This document shows positions 15,194 through 24,792 of a DNA stretch of 64,000 nucleotides, one piece after another. Within the stretch, counting starts at the first letter, position 1. Each line of letters begins with the position of its first letter. The position numbers and the translations under genes are program-made. The stretch is from Amycolatopsis thermoflava N1165 (lineage in GTDB: Bacteria > Actinomycetota > Actinomycetes > Mycobacteriales > Pseudonocardiaceae): contig NZ_KI421511.1 of NCBI RefSeq assembly GCF_000473265.1, positions 6,120,360 through 6,184,359 on the forward strand, written 5' to 3'. The notes beneath the pieces are model-generated. The model ran no database searches and was not told the DNA's origin. It was given only the letters and a program-made list of their open reading frames with translations.

Positions 15194-16649
15194 GCGGCAG
15201 GCTGTCCCGCACGACGATCTCCTTCGGCACCTTGTAGTCGGCGATCTTCCCGGCGCAGAACGACTTCAGGTCCTCGGCGGTCGCGGTGGCCCCTGGCGCG
15301 AGCACCACGTAGTAGCGGCCGATCTCGCCGAGCACCGGGTCGGGCACCCCGATCCCGGCGGCCAGCACGACGTCCGGGTGCGCGGTGAGCACGTTTTCGA
15401 CCTCCACCGGGTACACGTTGAACCCGCCCTGCACGAACATCTCCTTGGCCCGCCCACGCAGCCGCACCGCGCCGGTGTCCGTCACGGTCGCGAGGTCGCC
15501 GGTGCGCAGCCAGCCGCCGGCGAAGGCCTCGGCCGTCTCCCGCGGGCGGCCGTGGTAGCCGGCCATCAGCGACGGCGACCGGACCAGCAGCTCCCCGGTC
15601 TCACCCGCCGGCAGGTCCGCTCCGGCCGGGCCGGCGACCCTGATCTCGACGTCCGGCAGCGGGTGCCCGACCGTGGTCGCGGTCGTGTCGAAGTCGTCGT
15701 CCCATGCCGTCATCAACACGGCGCCCGCCGTCTCGCTCAGCCCGTAGAGGTTCATCACCCTGGCGCCCGGGAACCGGGCGTGCAGGCGCTCCAGCAGGGC
15801 GGGCTCGGCGTTCGCGCCGCCGGTGACGACCAGCCGCACCGCCGAGGTGTCCACCGCGTCCAGCTCCGGACGGTTGAGCAGCAGCGTGTGCATCGTGGGC
15901 ACCCCGACCCACAGGGTGAGGCCCGCGGTGGCGAAGAGGCCGGCGATCTCGCGCGGGTCGAAGGCGGGCAGCAGGACCGCGCGCGCCCGGGTGACGAGCG
16001 CGCTCAGGACGCAACAGGTGATCCCGCTGACGTGGTTGAGCGGCACGGCGACCGGCAGGACGTCGTGCTCGGTCATGCGCATGTGCCTGGCCTGCGAGCG
16101 AGCCGCCGCGAGCTGGCCGCGGTGGGTGAGGACGGCGCCCTTGGGCGTGCCGGTGGTGCCCGAGGTGTAGATGATCATCACCGGGTCGTCCGGGGTGACC
16201 GCTGCCCTTGCCTCCGCCGTCGGCCCGTCGACCAGGAGGTCGTCGAAGGTCAGGCCGTCGCCGCCGAAGGTCACCACGGTTTCCACGAGCCCGGCGAGCA
16301 GCGCGGGGAAGTCGACGCCGTCGTGCGAGGGCACGGTGACCACCAGGCGCGCTCCGGAATCACGCAGCATGTGGGCGAGTTCGTTCTCCCGGTAGCGCAC
16401 GCTCAGGCCCACCACGACCGCGCCGATCTTGGCCGCGGCGAAGTAGACCACGAGCCATTCCGGCGTGGTGGGGCCGAGGACGGCGATCCGGTCGCCGTGG
16501 CGGATCCCGTGCCGCAGCAGGCCGGCCGCGAACCGGTCGGACAGCCGGTCCATCTCGGCGAACCCGATCTCGCGGCCACCGGCCAGCCAGCCGACGGCGT
16601 CCGGGTCCGCGCCGGCGTCGGCGAGTGCGTCGAAGATCCGGTCCGTCAT
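15150..16649 (-). CDS. AMP-binding acyl-CoA synthetase/ligase
   Basis: A 499-residue ANL-superfamily enzyme that activates a carboxylic acid as acyl-AMP and transfers it to CoA. The P-loop YTSGTTGTPKGAVLTH is at about 163-178, YGLSETAG at about 303, the hinge WLRTGD at about 384 and GRAKEMFVQGGFNVYPVEVE at about 401-420, and the catalytic lysine lies in PLTPAGKIQKSRL at the C-terminus. Length and motifs suit medium/long-chain fatty-acyl or aryl-CoA ligases; the substrate is not decided. ATG 16649 has GGAGG four bases upstream. A VOC gene lies 88 bases upstream on the same strand. Confidence 0.9.
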   Translation of the reverse strand: MTDRIFDALADAGADPDAVGWLAGGREIGFAEMDRLSDRFAAGLLRHGIRHGDRIAVLGPTTPEWLVVYFAAAKIGAVVVGLSVRYRENELAHMLRDSGARLVVTVPSHDGVDFPALLAGLVETVVTFGGDGLTFDDLLVDGPTAEARAAVTPDDPVMIIYTSGTTGTPKGAVLTHRGQLAAARSQARHMRMTEHDVLPVAVPLNHVSGITCCVLSALVTRARAVLLPAFDPREIAGLFATAGLTLWVGVPTMHTLLLNRPELDAVDTSAVRLVVTGGANAEPALLERLHARFPGARVMNLYGLSETAGAVLMTAWDDDFDTTATTVGHPLPDVEIRVAGPAGADLPAGETGELLVRSPSLMAGYHGRPRETAEAFAGGWLRTGDLATVTDTGAVRLRGRAKEMFVQGGFNVYPVEVENVLTAHPDVVLAAGIGVPDPVLGEIGRYYVVLAPGATATAEDLKSFCAGKIADYKVPKEIVVRDSLPLTPAGKIQKSRLRD

Positions 16650-16737
16650 CGGTCCTCCGGGGGCAGGCGCTTCCACCGCGGTCGGGTGGTGGAACCAGGT
16701 TCTCGCGGTCGACCGCGCAGATCAACAGCGCCGGGTC

Positions 16738-17151
16738 TCAGGAGTCGATGCCGGCCCAGACCTCCAGCTGGATGCCGTCCGGGTCGCGGAACACGACGAC
16801 CGCGGAGCCGGGCAGCGTGCGCGACTGCTTGGCCGGGCTGTACTCGACCCCGTAGTCGGCGAGCCGCTGCTCCCACTGCTTCAGCTCGGCGAAGGTGGGC
16901 ACGGTGAACGCGACGTGGTCCAGCCCGGTCCGGCGCTCGTCGAACGGGCCGCGCTCGGTGTCCGGGTGCTGCAGCAGGACCACCGAGAACGCGTCGCCGG
17001 GGGCCTGGAGCAGCACCTTCCGCAGGCCGCTCTCCGGATCCTCCCGCCGCCCGGTCTCCCGCAGGTCGAGCACGCGCTCGTACCAGGGCACACTCCGGTC
17101 GACGTCGGTCACCGTGAGCGCCAAGTGGTGCACTCCGGTCAGCTTCGACAT
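16738..17151 (-). CDS. VOC family protein (glyoxalase-like)
   Basis: A 137-residue VOC protein. It carries the expected metal-ligand positions of the family: His in VHHLALTVTDVDRS (residue 8), His in LDHVAFTVPTF (about 78) and Glu in DPDGIQLEVWAG (about 128). A divalent-metal enzyme such as a glyoxalase, isomerase or dioxygenase-like protein is therefore plausible. ATG 17151 follows a GAAGGGA site. It precedes the CoA ligase gene on the same strand, so both may act on one carbon source, but nothing in the sequence names it. Confidence 0.82.
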   Translation of the reverse strand: MSKLTGVHHLALTVTDVDRSVPWYERVLDLRETGRREDPESGLRKVLLQAPGDAFSVVLLQHPDTERGPFDERRTGLDHVAFTVPTFAELKQWEQRLADYGVEYSPAKQSRTLPGSAVVVFRDPDGIQLEVWAGIDS

Positions 17152-17227
17152 GCAGTCCCTTCTCACCCGATCGTGCCCCCTCCGGAATGACAACGTCCCG
17201 TTCGGGTTCCCGGTTTCCACGGGTGTA

Positions 17228-17268
17228 CCTGTGGACAACTCGAAGTTTCATCCACAGGCTGTGGACGG
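17228..17268. terminator. Possible terminator with DnaA-box-like motifs
   Basis: CCTGTGGA (17228-17235) and TCCACAGG (17251-17258) form an 8-base stem just beyond the stop of the sugar operon's last gene, as a minus-strand terminator could. The same stretch contains TGTGGACAA (17230-17238), which is the reverse complement of the actinobacterial DnaA box TTGTCCACA, plus two near-matches at 17248 and 17260. Which of these matters is not clear. Confidence 0.35.
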
Positions 17269-17270
17269 TG

Positions 17271-18013
17271 TCAGCGACCGCCGCCGACCGGCAGGATCGC
17301 GCCCACGGCGTAGGACGCGGCGGGCGAAAGCATCCACAGGACCGCTTCGGCGATTTCCTCCGGCCGCCCGGGGCGCGCGAGCGGGATCGTCGGCGCCAGC
17401 CGTTCCACCCGATCGGGCAGCCCGGCCGCCGCGTGCAGGCCGGTGTCCACCAGGCCGGGCGCCACGGCGTTGACCCGCACCCCCTCGCCGGCCACCTCCT
17501 GCGCCAGGCCCCAGGTCAGCGTCTCGACCGCCGCCTTCGTCGCCGCGTAGTGCGTCCACTCGCCGGGCGAACCGGTGCGCGCGGCTGTGGACGAAATGTT
17601 GACCACCGCGCCACCGGCTCCGCCATACCGAGTGGACATCCGCCGAACTGCTTCGCGGCAGCACAGGAACACGCCCGTCACGTTGACGTCCAGCACGCGG
17701 CGCACGGTCGCCACGTCCTGCGAGTCCAGCCGCCCCGGCGTGTTGCCGGTGATTGCCGCGTTGTTCACCACCGCGGTGACCGGCCCCAGCCCGGCCGCCG
17801 CGTCGAACAACGCGATCACGTCCTCCTCGGACGCCACATCGCCGCGGACGGCCAGCGCCTTCCGGTCCGCGGCGCGAACCCGGGCGGCGACCTCCTCGGC
17901 CGCCGCCGGATCGCTCGCGTAGTTGATCACCACGTCGTACCCGCGCGCGGCGCCCAGCGTCGCGACCGCCGCGCCGATGCCCCGGCTGCCGCCGGTGACG
18001 ACGAGGACCCCGC

Positions 18014-18017
<4 letters not shown>
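17271..18017 (-). CDS. SDR family oxidoreductase (sugar operon)
   Basis: A 248-residue classical SDR: TGGSRGIG cofactor motif at 8-15, NNAAI at about 87-91, the catalytic Ser in NISSTA at about 139 and the YAATK pair at about 154-158. The C-terminal GAILPVGGGR matches the usual VDGG end. It is the last gene of the ABC sugar operon and its ATG overlaps the upstream kinase stop (ATGA), so it likely oxidises or reduces the imported sugar or polyol. The substrate is not known. Confidence 0.88.
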
Positions 18018-18651
<634 letters not shown>

Positions 18652-18655
<4 letters not shown>

Positions 18656-19491
18656 CGCACTCCCAACTTCCCTACCTCCGGGACCCACGTCCGTGGCCCC
18701 GCGTGCCGCACCTTCTCCGCGGCCACCTCGTTGGCGAACCGGATCAGTTCCGGCAGCCCGAACCTCCCGACGCCGTACACCAACGCGCCGTGCCAGACGT
18801 CCCCCGCGCCCAGTGTGTCCACCGCGGGCACCCGCGGCACCTCGATCTCACCAGCATCGTCGCTCGTTTCCCAGCGCACCGGGCGGGGGCCGTTCGTCAC
18901 GACCACCGTGGGCACCCCGCGCTCCCGCAGGCTGGGCCCCGGCACGCGGAACCGCGCCGAACAGGCCGCGATGTCGACCAGCGGCAGCAGGTCGTCCAGC
19001 ACGGGCTTCCAGCTGCCCGCGTCCAGCACGACCGGAACGCCGCGCTCCCGCGCCCAGCGCGCCACGCCCAGCGCCAGCCGGGGCAGGTGCCCGTCGACCA
19101 GCACGGCTCGTACGTCGTCCGGCAGTTCGGACGGCATGGCGCCCGGGTTCGACCCCGCGTTGCGCGAGACGACGGTCCGTTCGCCGTCGCGGTCACGCAC
19201 CGCGACGGCGCTGACCGCGGGGGGTTCGTCCTGCTCGGGGGCGATGTCCACGATCCGCACGCCGTGCCCGGCCAGGTCGGCGCGGGCCAGCGCGGCGAGC
19301 GGGTGCCTGCCCAGCGCCGTGACCAGCACGGCCTCCTCGCCGAGGGCGGCGACCGTGACGGCGGCGTTGGTCGCCGGCCCGCCCGCGGCCACCTCGACAG
19401 CGAGCGACTGCACCTTCTCGCCGGGGGACGGCAACTCCGCCACCCGCTGCACGAGATCGACCGTGCACAGCCCCGCGAGCAGGACGGTCAC
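18652..19491 (-). CDS. PfkB family carbohydrate kinase
   Basis: A 279-residue ribokinase/PfkB-type sugar kinase. The N-terminal GGPATNAAVTVAALG motif is at about 37-51, the C-terminal signature DTLGAGDVWHGAL with the catalytic Asp at about 222-234, and the anion-hole glycines are present. GTG 19491 overlaps the ATPase stop (GTGA). It would phosphorylate the sugar brought in by the upstream ABC transporter. That a second kinase of a different fold follows immediately is unusual and makes the pathway hard to guess. Confidence 0.88.
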
Positions 19492-20294
19492 GCCGACAAC
19501 CCCGTCCGCACCGCCGACTCGACCTCCTCGACCTGGCCGTCCGCCCCGACGCGCAGCGCGCCGGTGATCAGTCCGACGACCTGGTTCATGCTGGTCGTCT
19601 TCGGCGAGACCACGCCGACGCGCTTGCCCAGCCGGTGCACGTGGATGCGGTCCGCGATCTCGAACACGTGCGGCATGTTGTGGCTGATCAGCACGACCGG
19701 CAGGCCGCGCTGCCGGATCCGGTCGATCAGCTCCAGCACCTTCGCCGACTCGGCGACACCGAGCGCGGCGGTCGGCTCGTCCATGATCACGGCCTTGGTC
19801 CCGAACGCCGCGGCCCGCGCGACCGCGACGCCCTGCCGCTGGCCGCCGGAGAGCGTCTCGACGGGCTGCGTGATCGACTTGATCTTGATGTCCAGCTCGT
19901 CGAGCACCCGCTGGGCCTCGGCGCGCATCTTCGCCGTGTCCAGCTTGCGGACCAGCCCGAGCGGGCCACGGCGGCGGATCTCCCGGCCCAGGAACATGTT
20001 GGTCGCGATGTCCTGCGCCGGCGCGAGCGCCAGGTCCTGGTAGACGGTCTCGATGCCGCAGCGCCGGGCGTCCAGCGGCGTCCGGAAGTGCACCGGCTCG
20101 CCATCGACGAAGATCTCGCCCGCGTCCGGCACCAGCGCCCCGGACAGGGCCTTGATCAGGCTCGACTTGCCCGCGCCGTTGTCGCCGACCACGGCGAGCA
20201 CCTCGCCCGGTTCGAGGTCGAAGTCCGCGCCGTCGATCGCGGTCACCCGCCCGAAGCGCTTCACCAGGCCGCGCGCCGAGAGTGTCGGGGTCAT
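19488..20294 (-). CDS. Sugar ABC transporter, single-domain ATP-binding protein
   Basis: A 268-residue ABC ATPase: Walker A GDNGAGKSS at about 37-45, Q-loop in TVYQDLALAP, signature LSGGQRQ at about 146, Walker B VIMDEPTAALG at about 166 and the H-loop ISHN at about 198. It has one ATPase domain, not the fused pair of RbsA/XylG (about 500 residues), which is the Frc-type arrangement; it should act as a homodimer at the membrane. The start overlaps the permease stop (ATGA). Confidence 0.92.
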   Translation of the reverse strand: MTPTLSARGLVKRFGRVTAIDGADFDLEPGEVLAVVGDNGAGKSSLIKALSGALVPDAGEIFVDGEPVHFRTPLDARRCGIETVYQDLALAPAQDIATNMFLGREIRRRGPLGLVRKLDTAKMRAEAQRVLDELDIKIKSITQPVETLSGGQRQGVAVARAAAFGTKAVIMDEPTAALGVAESAKVLELIDRIRQRGLPVVLISHNMPHVFEIADRIHVHRLGKRVGVVSPKTTSMNQVVGLITGALRVGADGQVEEVESAVRTGLSA

Positions 20295-21274
20295 TTCTGC
20301 CTCCTGGCCAGCCGGTCCACGGCCACCGCGGCGATCACCAGCGCACCGGTGGCGACGTCCTGGTAGAGCGAGTCGACGCCGAGCTGGGTCAGCCCGGAGC
20401 GCAGCACCGTCACGATCAACGCACCCATCATCGTCCCGAACACCGATCCGCGTCCGCCGAACAGGCTGGTGCCGCCGAGCACGACCGCGGTGATCGAGTC
20501 GAGGTTGCCGAGCTGGTAGGCGTTCGGGTCGGCGTTGGGCACCCGGCCCAGCGCCTGCCACGCGGCGATGCCGAAGATCAGCCCGGCGACCAGGTACACC
20601 GACACGATCGTGCGGTTGACCTTGATGCCGCTCAGCCGCGCGGCTTCCGGCGCGTTGCCGACGGCGTAGACGTGCTTGCCCCACGCCGTCCTGGTCAGCG
20701 CGTACCAGAGCACGAGGTACATGACCAGCGCGAGCGTCATGCCGTAGGTGACCGGGATGCCGCCGAACAGGTAGCGGCGGGTGCCGAGCCAGGCGAGCAG
20801 CGAGTCGGGCGCGATCGGCACCGCCTGCCCGTCGGCGACCAGCTTGGCGGCCGCGGTGAGCATGGTGAACAAGCCGAGCGTGACGATGAACGGCGGCAGC
20901 TTGACCCGGGTGACCAGCGAACCGGTGACCAGGCCGAGCGCGGCCGTGACCAGCACGCCAAGGATGAGCGCCAGCCCGCCGGGCACCCCGCCGACCAGCA
21001 GCTTCGCCATCAGCAGTGTCGCCAGCACCATCGCGGCCGCGTTCGACAGGTCGATGCCCGCGGTGAGGATGATCAGCGTCTGGCCGAGCGCGAGCGTGCC
21101 GACCACCAGCGACTGCTCGACCACCAGCGACAGGTTGTCCAGCTCCAGGAACGTGCTGGTGGACAACGAGAACACGACGACAGCGACCACCAGCGCGAGC
21201 GCGGGCCCGATCGCCGGGGCGCGCAGGAAGAACTCACCGAGCGACTCGCGCCGCTCCACAGTGGACGCCGTCAT
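20291..21274 (-). CDS. Sugar ABC transporter permease
   Basis: A 327-residue integral membrane protein of the BPD_transp_2 (ribose/xylose/fructose) permease family with 8-10 hydrophobic segments. Recognisable pieces are QTLIILTAGIDLSNAAAMVL, VKLPPFIVTLGLFTMLTAA, the cytosolic EAA-like loop AVGNAPEAARLSGIKVNRT and GGTSLFGGRGSVFGTMMGAL. It probably works as a homodimer with the single-domain ATPase. ATG 21274 overlaps the binding-protein stop by four bases. Confidence 0.92.
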   Translation of the reverse strand: MTASTVERRESLGEFFLRAPAIGPALALVVAVVVFSLSTSTFLELDNLSLVVEQSLVVGTLALGQTLIILTAGIDLSNAAAMVLATLLMAKLLVGGVPGGLALILGVLVTAALGLVTGSLVTRVKLPPFIVTLGLFTMLTAAAKLVADGQAVPIAPDSLLAWLGTRRYLFGGIPVTYGMTLALVMYLVLWYALTRTAWGKHVYAVGNAPEAARLSGIKVNRTIVSVYLVAGLIFGIAAWQALGRVPNADPNAYQLGNLDSITAVVLGGTSLFGGRGSVFGTMMGALIVTVLRSGLTQLGVDSLYQDVATGALVIAAVAVDRLARRQK

Positions 21275-22275
21275 TTCGTCCCCCAGCAGTTCTGCAGGCC
21301 CCACGTCGTGTCCTGGCTGGGCACGCCGGGCATCGGGCGGTCGGTGATCACGACGGAGCCGGTGTCGATGAACCCGCTCGGCTTCTGGCCGGTCTTCGCG
21401 TACCGCACGGCCGCGGCGACGCCTTCTTCGGCCATCTTGCGCGGGAACTGCATGACCGTCGCCGCGTACTGGCCGTCGCGCACGTTCTGCACGCCCTGGC
21501 AGCCGCCGTCGATGGAGCCCATGAGGATCCGCAGGCCGCGGGCCTGCAGCGCGGCGTACGCGCCGCGCGCGGTCGGCTCGTTCATCGTGTAGACGGCGTT
21601 GAGGTCGGTGCTGCGCTGGAGCAGGTTCTCCATCTTCTGCTGCGCGATGGACTGGTCGCCGTTGGCGTTGTCCCTGCCGACGATCGCCGGGTCGCCGTCT
21701 CGCAGGCCGATGCCCTCCAGGAAACCGTTGTGCCGGTAGGTGTCCACCGTGCTGCCCGCGGTGCCGTCGATCATGATCACCTTCGGGGCGGCGCCGCCGA
21801 GCGCGGCCTTGACGTAGGCGCCCTGCTGCCGCCCGGCCGCGACGTTGTCCGTCGCGTAGGTGGCGTCGACCGCGTCGGCCGGGTCCGTCGCGGTGTCCAG
21901 CGCGATCACCATGACCCCGGCCTGCCGGGCCCGCGCGATGGCGGCGAGCACGCCGGTCGAGGAGTTCGGGGTGATCAGGATGGTGGTGACGCCCTGCTGG
22001 ACCATGTTCTCGATGGCCCGGACCTGGCCGTCGTTGTCGCCGTCGAACTGCCCGGCCAGCGCCATGAACTCGGCGCCCTGGGCCTGCGCGGCGGCGCTCG
22101 CCGCGTTGCGCAGCTCCACGAAGTACGGGTTCGTTTCGGTCTTCGTCACCAGGCCGACCTTGGCCTGGCCGCTGCCCGCCGGAGCGGAACTCCCGCCCCA
22201 GTGGCGTTCGACGGTGCACCCGCTGACGGCCAGCAAGCCGGCCGTGACGAGGCACAGGAGACTCCGCTGTCTCAC
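21271..22275 (-). CDS. Sugar ABC transporter substrate-binding lipoprotein
   Basis: A 334-residue periplasmic-binding-protein type I (ribose-binding-like) lipoprotein. Residues 1-19 form a signal peptide ending in the lipobox LLAVSGC with Cys20 as the lipid anchor. The mature part starts KVGLVTKTETNPYFVELRN and contains TILITPNSSTGVLAAIARAR and GTAGSTVDTYRHNGFLEG, all standard for this fold. GTG 22275 is the first gene of the operon, 66 bases from the LacI operator. The ligand is a sugar or polyol that cannot be named. Confidence 0.92.
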   Translation of the reverse strand: MRQRSLLCLVTAGLLAVSGCTVERHWGGSSAPAGSGQAKVGLVTKTETNPYFVELRNAASAAAQAQGAEFMALAGQFDGDNDGQVRAIENMVQQGVTTILITPNSSTGVLAAIARARQAGVMVIALDTATDPADAVDATYATDNVAAGRQQGAYVKAALGGAAPKVIMIDGTAGSTVDTYRHNGFLEGIGLRDGDPAIVGRDNANGDQSIAQQKMENLLQRSTDLNAVYTMNEPTARGAYAALQARGLRILMGSIDGGCQGVQNVRDGQYAATVMQFPRKMAEEGVAAAVRYAKTGQKPSGFIDTGSVVITDRPMPGVPSQDTTWGLQNCWGTK

Positions 22276-22340
22276 GCTGCCCTCCCCATCGAGGCTGATC
22301 GTTTGCCGACGGGGACGGTAGGAGGGCTTACACTACTCCG

Positions 22341-22364
22341 GCAAGCGTTTGCGCAAACGCTTGC
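22341..22364. promoter_or_regulatory. LacI-family operator, perfect 24-base palindrome
   Basis: Arms GCAAGCGTTTGC and GCAAACGCTTGC meet at a CG-type centre, giving a perfect 24-base palindrome with the AAGCG/CGCTT type half-sites usual for LacI proteins. It lies between the divergent binding-protein and lacI genes, 29 bases before lacI. Confidence 0.88.
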
Positions 22365-22393
22365 GGATCGCTCGTGCTCGTTGGAGAAATCTG

Positions 22394-23404
22394 ATGCCGT
22401 CCAGGCCCACCCAGAAGGACGTCGCCGATCTGGCGGGCGTCTCGATCACCACCGTCTCACACGTGGTGAACGGGACCCGCGCGGTGGCCCCGGAAACCAA
22501 GGCCGCGGTGCTGCGCGCCATCGAGGAGACCGGCTACACCGGCGACGCGATCGCCCGTTCGCTGGTCACCGGCGGCACGCGGCAGATCGGCGTCGCGATC
22601 TCGCTGCTGGCCAACCCGTACTTCGCGGCGCTGATGCAGGCGATCGAACGCGAGGCCGCCGCGGCCGGGTACACGGTGCTGCTCGCCGACACCCACGACA
22701 CCGTGAAGACCGAGCAGGAGACGGTCCGGACGCTGCGGTCCCGGCGGGTCGAGGGCATGCTGCTGACCCCCGCCGCAGGCGACGGCCGCGTGATCAGCGA
22801 GCTGGTGTCGCTCGGGCTGCCGACCGTGCTGATCGACCGGCTGACCATGCGGACCGACGTGGACCAGGTCGGGTCGGAGAACATCCAGTCCACGTCCGCG
22901 CTGACCGAGCACCTGGCCGCGCTGGGGCACCGGCGGATCGGGTTTGTCAGCGGGATGCCCGGGCTGACCACGTCGGAGGAGCGGACGCTCGGATACCGGC
23001 TGGGCCTCGGGCGCGGTGGGTTGTCGTGGAACCCGGAGCTGGTGGTGTCCGGGTACTCCTCGCGCGAGGGCGGCGCGGCGGCGACCGCGAAACTGCTCGC
23101 GTTGCCGGACCGGCCGACCGCGCTGGTGGTGGCCAACGACTCGATGATGGTCGGGGTGCTGCACGAGGTCCGCCGCCAGGGGTTGCGCGCCGGTGCGGAC
23201 CTGGCGCTGGCCGGCTTCGACGACGTCGAGTGGTCGGATCTGGTGGAGCCGCCGCTGACCACGATGGCGCAGCCGATCGAGGAGATCGGCCGCCGTGCGG
23301 TGCGGTTGCTGCTGGCCCGGATCAAGGACCCGGACCGGCCACACGAGACGGTCCGCCTGCCGCCGCGCCTGATGCACCGCGCCTCCTGCGGCTGCGGCCA
23401 CTAG
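22394..23404 (+). CDS. LacI family transcriptional regulator
   Basis: A 336-residue repressor. The N-terminal HTH (TQKDVADLAGVSITTVSHVV, residues 6-25) is followed by a hinge and a periplasmic-binding-like sugar domain (about 63-330; ANPYFAALMQAIEREA, LIDRL, TALVVANDSMMVGVL). ATG 22394 has GGAG seven bases upstream; upstream codons fall in the operator. It should repress the divergent sugar ABC operon and itself through the palindrome. The stop TAG lies in a CTAG that is also the insertion point of the IS relic. Confidence 0.92.
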   Translation: MPSRPTQKDVADLAGVSITTVSHVVNGTRAVAPETKAAVLRAIEETGYTGDAIARSLVTGGTRQIGVAISLLANPYFAALMQAIEREAAAAGYTVLLADTHDTVKTEQETVRTLRSRRVEGMLLTPAAGDGRVISELVSLGLPTVLIDRLTMRTDVDQVGSENIQSTSALTEHLAALGHRRIGFVSGMPGLTTSEERTLGYRLGLGRGGLSWNPELVVSGYSSREGGAAATAKLLALPDRPTALVVANDSMMVGVLHEVRRQGLRAGADLALAGFDDVEWSDLVEPPLTTMAQPIEEIGRRAVRLLLARIKDPDRPHETVRLPPRLMHRASCGCGH

Positions 23405-23749
23405 CGTCCTGAGTGGTTAGTTCGTCGGCAGTAGGCGGCGAGGGAGTCGAGGATCTGGTCGGCGGTGCGGGTCCAGACGTAGGGCCTGGGTGGACCGCCT
23501 TCGCGGGCGGATCCAGATACAGCCCGACCACGTCGCGGACCTTGTCCACGAACAATGGATCCATGCTGATCTTGAACGTGTCCACCTGGTGCGGTTTGAG
23601 GCCGAACGCCCGCCACATCCGTGAGACCGCCGACTGAGATCGTGCGCGGTCGGCCTGCGCCGGGTCCACCGCTCCAGCGTGCGACGTTCGTCGGACAGGG
23701 CCAGTGGCACCAACCTAGTCTGGCACTGAATTAACGACTCAGGCCACTA
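23402..23749 (-). mobile_element. Remnant of an IS630-family insertion sequence
   Basis: A 348-base relic bounded by TA on both sides (23402-23403 and 23748-23749), the target duplication typical of IS630/Tc1 elements. The ends are imperfect inverted repeats: CCTGAGTGGTTAGTT at 23409-23423 and the reverse complement of CCTGAGTCGTTAATT at 23730-23744 (13 of 15 match). A 9-base direct repeat GGCCACTAG (23396-23404 and 23742-23750) also flanks it. Between the ends are transposase fragments with an internal deletion, so it cannot move by itself. Confidence 0.75.
23404..23713 (-). pseudogene. IS630-family transposase, degenerate
   Basis: Three pieces of an IS630-type DDE transposase can be read on the minus strand in different frames: an N-terminal LALSDERRTLERWTRRRPT near 23650-23710, a middle SRMWRAFGLKPHQVDTFKIS plus DPLFVDKVRDVVGLYLDPP near 23515-23640, and the C-terminal PRPYVWTRTADQILDSLAAY ending CRRTNHSGR near 23404-23500. 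The catalytic core between DPP and PRPYVW has been deleted and the frames do not connect. Confidence 0.75.
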
Positions 23750-24736
23750 GAGCGTTGCCGCCGCTTCCAGGAGCATCCAGGCGCCCAGCTGCACCGAGAG
23801 GTCCCGCGCGGGGTGGTCCTTCGGCAGGGGCGGGGTGGGGGCCGGCTCGCTCCACTCCGGACTGAACAGCGGGCCGCCGTAGGCGTCGGCGGCTCCGGTC
23901 CACGCCGCCTCCGCTGAGGCGAGCACCAGGTCGCGCGCCGCGTCCGGCTCCGGGCCCGGCGGTAACCGGTGCACGGCCAGCGCCAGGTACCGCGCCAGGA
24001 TTCCCGCGAACAGCCCGCCGTCGCCGCCGCCCTGGCCGCGCAGCACGCCGCCCGGCGCGCAATTCGCGGCCACCGCCCGGATCGTGCGCGCCGCCTGGTC
24101 CAGTTCGGACATTTCCAGGCACGCGCCGAGGAAAACCCCTTGGCAGTACGTGTAAATCTCCTGCACCAGGTCGCCGCTGTCCACCCGCAGCCCGTCCCAC
24201 ACCAGCCCGGTGTCGGCGTCGACGAGCGTCTTCTCCATCCAGTCCAGCAGTTCCCGCGCCCGCTCCACGTCACCGGCCCTGGCGAACAGGATCGCCGCCG
24301 GGCCGTTCGACGGCGCGTTCTTGAACCGGTCGCCGCGCCGCCACCAGATGCCGCCGCCGCCCTCCGTCGTCCAGCCGGACCGCAGCTCGCCGAGGAAGAA
24401 GCCCACGTCCCGGCCGGTGCGCTGCAGCGCGAGCCCCAGCCACGCCAGGTCGTCGTAGTAGTCGTTGCGCCAGCTGCCCCGGTTCCGCAGCCGCATCGAC
24501 GACACGAACCGGTCGATCGCCGCCGCCCTGGCCGGCGTCGGGTCCCGCAGTTGCGCGTCGGTCAGGCAGTCCAGCAGGTGAGCCTGCCACCAGTAGTTCC
24601 AGTGCACGTGCAGCCGGTGACCTGGGGCCGCAGGCCAGCCGCTCCGGGCGAGCAGCGTGCCCGGCAGTCCCCAGACCCGGCGCAGGTGCCGGGTGACGAT
24701 CGCCCGTTCCGCGGCGGCGGCCCAGTCGCTGTGCAT
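23747..24736 (-). CDS. Glycoside hydrolase family 76-like protein
   Basis: A 329-residue alpha/alpha-barrel protein. WRNDYYDDLAWLGLALQRTG (about 91-110) contains the paired aspartates characteristic of GH76 alpha-1,6-mannanases, and GIWWRRGDRFKNAPSNGPAA (about 133-152) and TYCQGVFLGACLEM (about 201-214) are further family landmarks. No signal peptide is seen, so it is probably cytosolic, unlike secreted mannanases. ATG 24736 is preferred; an earlier start at 24799 would overlap the divergent gene. Its stop shares the CTAG sequence at the edge of the IS relic with lacI. A cytosolic mannan-oligosaccharide or glycolipid hydrolase is inferred. Confidence 0.75.
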   Translation of the reverse strand: MHSDWAAAAERAIVTRHLRRVWGLPGTLLARSGWPAAPGHRLHVHWNYWWQAHLLDCLTDAQLRDPTPARAAAIDRFVSSMRLRNRGSWRNDYYDDLAWLGLALQRTGRDVGFFLGELRSGWTTEGGGGIWWRRGDRFKNAPSNGPAAILFARAGDVERARELLDWMEKTLVDADTGLVWDGLRVDSGDLVQEIYTYCQGVFLGACLEMSELDQAARTIRAVAANCAPGGVLRGQGGGDGGLFAGILARYLALAVHRLPPGPEPDAARDLVLASAEAAWTGAADAYGGPLFSPEWSEPAPTPPLPKDHPARDLSVQLGAWMLLEAAATL

Positions 24737-24792
24737 GAACCCATCATGGATTGGCCCTCGACATATCGCTGGGTTCCGTCGACGATCAGGGG

